Shown here in pieces: positions 5,980 to 7,903 of a stretch of 7,903 nucleotides of DNA. The position numbers and the translations under genes are program-made. The notes under the pieces are model-generated. The model was not told where the DNA came from, ran no database searches, and worked only from the letters and a program-made list of their open reading frames with translations. The stretch spans positions 1 to 7,903 of the forward strand of contig CAZYWA010000381.1 of the NCBI GenBank assembly GCA_964650975.1, written 5' to 3'. Numbering within the stretch: position 1 is the stretch's first letter; each line of letters opens with the position of its first letter. Source of the stretch: CAZYWA01 sp964650975 [NCBI: uncultured bacterium] (lineage in GTDB: Bacteria > JADJOY01).

Positions 5980-6540
5980 TCAGCGGGAACCGCGAACCGG
6001 GAGGGCGCGCATCAGGGAGGAAATACTCTGACGGCCCCAGCCGGGCACGCCGTAGGTCATGCTGATCAGCGCCGCCTCCGAGCCGCGAGCCTCGGCGGAC
6101 CACAACAAGTAACACGAGAGGTGAATCGCGGCCGGCGTGACGACTCGGAGCGCACCCGAGCCCGACGGGCTGCACGCCGGCTTCCACTCGGACCCCACAC
6201 GGTGCAACTCAGCGAGCTCGCTGGTCGTGGGCAAGCGCCAGTCCGAGAAGCCACCGCCCCGGAATTCCTCCGCGTATCGCTTCGCCGCCGGCCAGGAGAT
6301 GTCGGAACCGTTGTCGTGATCCGACCACATCAAATGGGTCTGCGTATCGATCACGGTTCCGTTGCCGACGGGCGTGAAGCGCTCGCCCGGCGATGCGGCG
6401 CCGGACTCGAGTCGACCTGCAGGCTGACTGTCCTCGGCGTCCGCGTGCCGCACCCACGGCAACATCAGCAGCGCCGCAATCGCCGTCGCGCACCACACCA
6501 GGCTCGTCAGCGCCGGCGGAACGGCGCCCGACCGCGTCAC
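5980..6540 (-). CDS. DUF1566 (Lcl C-terminal-like) domain envelope protein
   Basis: The protein has 186 residues. Residues about 10-30 form a hydrophobic segment ending near 'RHADAED', best read as a signal peptide or anchor, so the rest is probably outside the cytoplasm. The DUF1566 domain (PF07603) runs from about 54 to the end. It shows 'RFTPVGNGTVIDTQTHLMW' at 54-72, 'ISWPAAKRYAEEF' at 81-93, 'GGGFSDWRLPTTSEL' at 95-109 and the typical ending 'MRALPVRGSR'. Two cysteines (C123, C143) could form a disulfide. The biochemical role of the domain is poorly known; it is named after the collagen-like adhesin Lcl of Legionella, but this protein has no collagen repeats. The GTG start at 6540 is 4 nt after the stop of the upstream DedA gene, with only a weak GAGAG before it, so translation is probably coupled to DedA. 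Confidence 0.82.
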   Translation of the reverse strand: MTRSGAVPPALTSLVWCATAIAALLMLPWVRHADAEDSQPAGRLESGAASPGERFTPVGNGTVIDTQTHLMWSDHDNGSDISWPAAKRYAEEFRGGGFSDWRLPTTSELAELHRVGSEWKPACSPSGSGALRVVTPAAIHLSCYLLWSAEARGSEAALISMTYGVPGWGRQSISSLMRALPVRGSR

Positions 6541-6544
6541 GCTC

Positions 6545-7204
6545 TCACACGCCGCTGGGCGTGCCTTCTCGTTTCGCGCGCAGGTACTCGACCACCAGCG
6601 GGATCATCGAGACGGCGATGATCCCGAGGATCACCACCTCGAAATTCTGCTTCACGAAGGGGATGTTGCCGAAGAGCTGCCCCGCGACCAGCCCGATCGT
6701 GACCCACGCCAGACCGCCCACCACGTTGAAGCTGGCGAAGCGCGAGTAGGTCATCTTGCCGATGCCGGCCACGAACGGCGCGAAGGTGCGGACGATCGGC
6801 ACGAAGCGCGCGATGATGATGGTCTTGCCGCCGTGCTTCTCGTAGAAGGCCTGCGCCCGGAACAGGTGCTTCTTGTTGAGCCACACCGACTCTTCCTTGC
6901 TGAACACCTTGGGACCGACGAACCGCCCCACCGAGTAGTTGACCGCGTCGCCCAGCACCGCCGCAGCGCCCATCGCGAGGAACAGGAGCTCGATCCGGAT
7001 CGGCGAGCCGGCGATCGCCGAGAGCGCGCCCGCCGCGAACAGCAGCGAATCGCCCGGCAGGAACGGCGTCACCACCAGCCCGGTCTCGCAGAACACGATT
7101 CCGAACAGCACCGCGTAGAGCCACGGGCCGAGCTGGCCCGCGAAGTCGTTCAGGTGCTTGTCGAGGTGCAGGAAGAGATCGAGCGCCGCGTGAATCCATT
7201 CCAT
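6545..7204 (-). CDS. DedA family integral membrane protein
   Basis: The protein has 219 residues from the ATG at 7204 (GGAG lies 10 nt upstream); a TTG two codons earlier at 7210 is also possible. It carries the DedA (SNARE-associated/VTT) signature: 'FCETGLVVTPFLPGDSLLF' elements at 38-56 with E40 and D52, 'LGDAVNYSVGR' at 84-94, and 'ARFVPIVRTFAPFVAG' at 132-147 with R133 and R139. These four charged residues match by motif position the acidic and arginine residues reported as essential in E. coli YqjA/YghB (E39, D51, R130, R136), so the protein looks functional. Membrane helices lie around 28-65, 71-90, 132-148, 160-178 and 187-206. DedA proteins act in the inner membrane in proton-linked envelope lipid handling; some recycle undecaprenyl phosphate. 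Which lipid this one handles is unknown. The gene lies between the inositol-phosphatase-family and DUF1566 genes on the same strand. Confidence 0.93.
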   Translation of the reverse strand: MEWIHAALDLFLHLDKHLNDFAGQLGPWLYAVLFGIVFCETGLVVTPFLPGDSLLFAAGALSAIAGSPIRIELLFLAMGAAAVLGDAVNYSVGRFVGPKVFSKEESVWLNKKHLFRAQAFYEKHGGKTIIIARFVPIVRTFAPFVAGIGKMTYSRFASFNVVGGLAWVTIGLVAGQLFGNIPFVKQNFEVVILGIIAVSMIPLVVEYLRAKREGTPSGV

Positions 7205-7252
7205 GGGCAAATGACTCCAGGCCTGAGGTGAGGCGGCGGTTTAGCACGCGCG

Positions 7253-7903
7253 CTAGATCCGCACGAAGCAGGTCCTGATCGCGGCGATCGTGTCCGGGTG
7301 GCCCATCAGCACGTCGTCGCGGGCGCGGCCGCCGGCGATCATCGGCGCGTAATCGAGCGGTGTCCCATCCATGTGGCGAATCGCCATCCCGACGCGCAGT
7401 CCGATCGCGTGCGCTCCGGCGATGTCCCACACGAACGGGGCGAGAAGCTGCCCCGCGACCGCGCCTCGGCCAGCGGCCACCAGGCAGCCGTGCAGCGCGG
7501 CGCTGCCGTAACCGCGGCAGCGGCCGGTGAAGCGGTCGTAGCGATAGCGCTGATGGACCTTCGAGTCGACCAGCATCACCGTGCGGTCATCGAGCTCGCG
7601 CGGCAGGCCGGCCGGAAGCGGTGCGAGCGGTACGTCGTTGGCGAGCGCGGGCGCCGCCGGGTCGAGGTCGGCGAAGAAGAGCGTGTCCCATGCGGGAACG
7701 TGGACGATTCCGCCCACGGGGCGAAGCGCCGCGTCGAGCACGCCGATCGAGATGCACCAGCCGGGGTTTCGTGACGCGAACGGCTCGGTGCCGTCGATGG
7801 GGTCGACGGCGAACGTGAGGCGAGCGTCGCGACGCGTGTCGAACCCGGCGCCGGCTCCGGTTTCCTCGCCGATCACGCGTGCCTCCGGAAACAGCCGCTC
7901 GAT
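7253..7903 (-). CDS. Inositol monophosphatase family protein, 5' end outside window
   Basis: The frame is open from the right edge of the window to a TAG at 7253-7255, giving 216 residues. The N-terminal part is missing, by roughly 50-60 residues judging by the usual family length of about 260-270. Visible motifs are 'FPEARVIGEET' (5-15), 'DPIDGT' at 34-39 with metal-binding D34 and D37, and the C-terminal signature 'WDIAG' at 159-163 with D160. With the Glu of 'GEE' these are the Mg2+ ligands of the IMPase/FBPase/CysQ superfamily, which removes phosphate from inositol monophosphate, histidinol phosphate, fructose bisphosphate or 3'-phosphoadenosine phosphate. The subfamily cannot be decided from this part. 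A GTG at 7876 begins inside the first metal motif and is not the start. The DedA ATG follows the stop by 48 nt on the same strand, so an operon is likely. Confidence 0.92.
   Translation of the reverse strand: MERLFPEARVIGEETGAGAGFDTRRDARLTFAVDPIDGTEPFASRNPGWCISIGVLDAALRPVGGIVHVPAWDTLFFADLDPAAPALANDVPLAPLPAGLPRELDDRTVMLVDSKVHQRYRYDRFTGRCRGYGSAALHGCLVAAGRGAVAGQLLAPFVWDIAGAHAIGLRVGMAIRHMDGTPLDYAPMIAGGRARDDVLMGHPDTIAAIRTCFVRI

Noticed and set aside
6537-7430. A 297-residue minus-strand frame covering DedA and part of the IMPase-family gene
   Set aside because: It lies in a different frame from the two clear genes and is rich in Arg, Gly and Asp; composition artefact.

Overview
The window is a chromosomal stretch of a G+C-rich bacterium. 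G+C is roughly two thirds by eye, third codon positions are almost always G or C, and GTG starts are frequent. No rRNA, tRNA, insertion sequence, phage gene or CRISPR array is visible. The genes indicate a Gram-negative-type envelope: a full-length DsbD, several secreted or membrane-anchored proteins, and a DedA protein. The M16 peptidase tail and overall gene style resemble high-GC uncultured phyla such as Eisenbacteria or Gemmatimonadota-like groups. That placement is an impression, not something the sequence proves.

Layout. (1) 1-509, plus strand: the C-terminal end of an M16 zinc-peptidase-family protein, followed 7 nt later by a small 60-residue ORF. (2) 510-899: a gene-free stretch with three consecutive perfect GC-rich hairpins at its left end and another hairpin beside the end of the next gene. 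(3) 900-1451, minus strand: a single-domain rhodanese with an N-terminal membrane helix and a coiled-coil linker. (4) 1452-1636: a divergent control region containing a perfect 14-bp palindrome. (5) 1637-5949, plus strand: an apparent operon of a ScsB-like DsbD electron transporter, a secreted peroxiredoxin-like protein and a membrane-anchored HSL-type esterase. (6) 5980-7903, minus strand: an apparent operon read inward from the right edge, with an inositol-monophosphatase-family enzyme (5' end outside the window), a DedA-family membrane transporter and a DUF1566 envelope protein. The two operons converge, with 30 nt between their stop codons.

How the genes may work together. DsbD takes electrons from cytoplasmic thioredoxin across the membrane to the periplasm. 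The adjacent secreted peroxiredoxin-like protein has one cysteine at the peroxidatic-type position and one near the C-terminus, so it is a natural client of DsbD. This matches the known ScsB/peroxiredoxin-like pairing described in Caulobacter. The divergently transcribed rhodanese also handles reactive sulfur and may share control with them, but that is inference. The esterase and the right-hand operon look like ordinary envelope and housekeeping functions. No wholly new system is evident. The best items for follow-up are the redox gene pair, the palindrome in the divergent control region, the three-hairpin cluster, and the tight DedA-DUF1566 gene pair.
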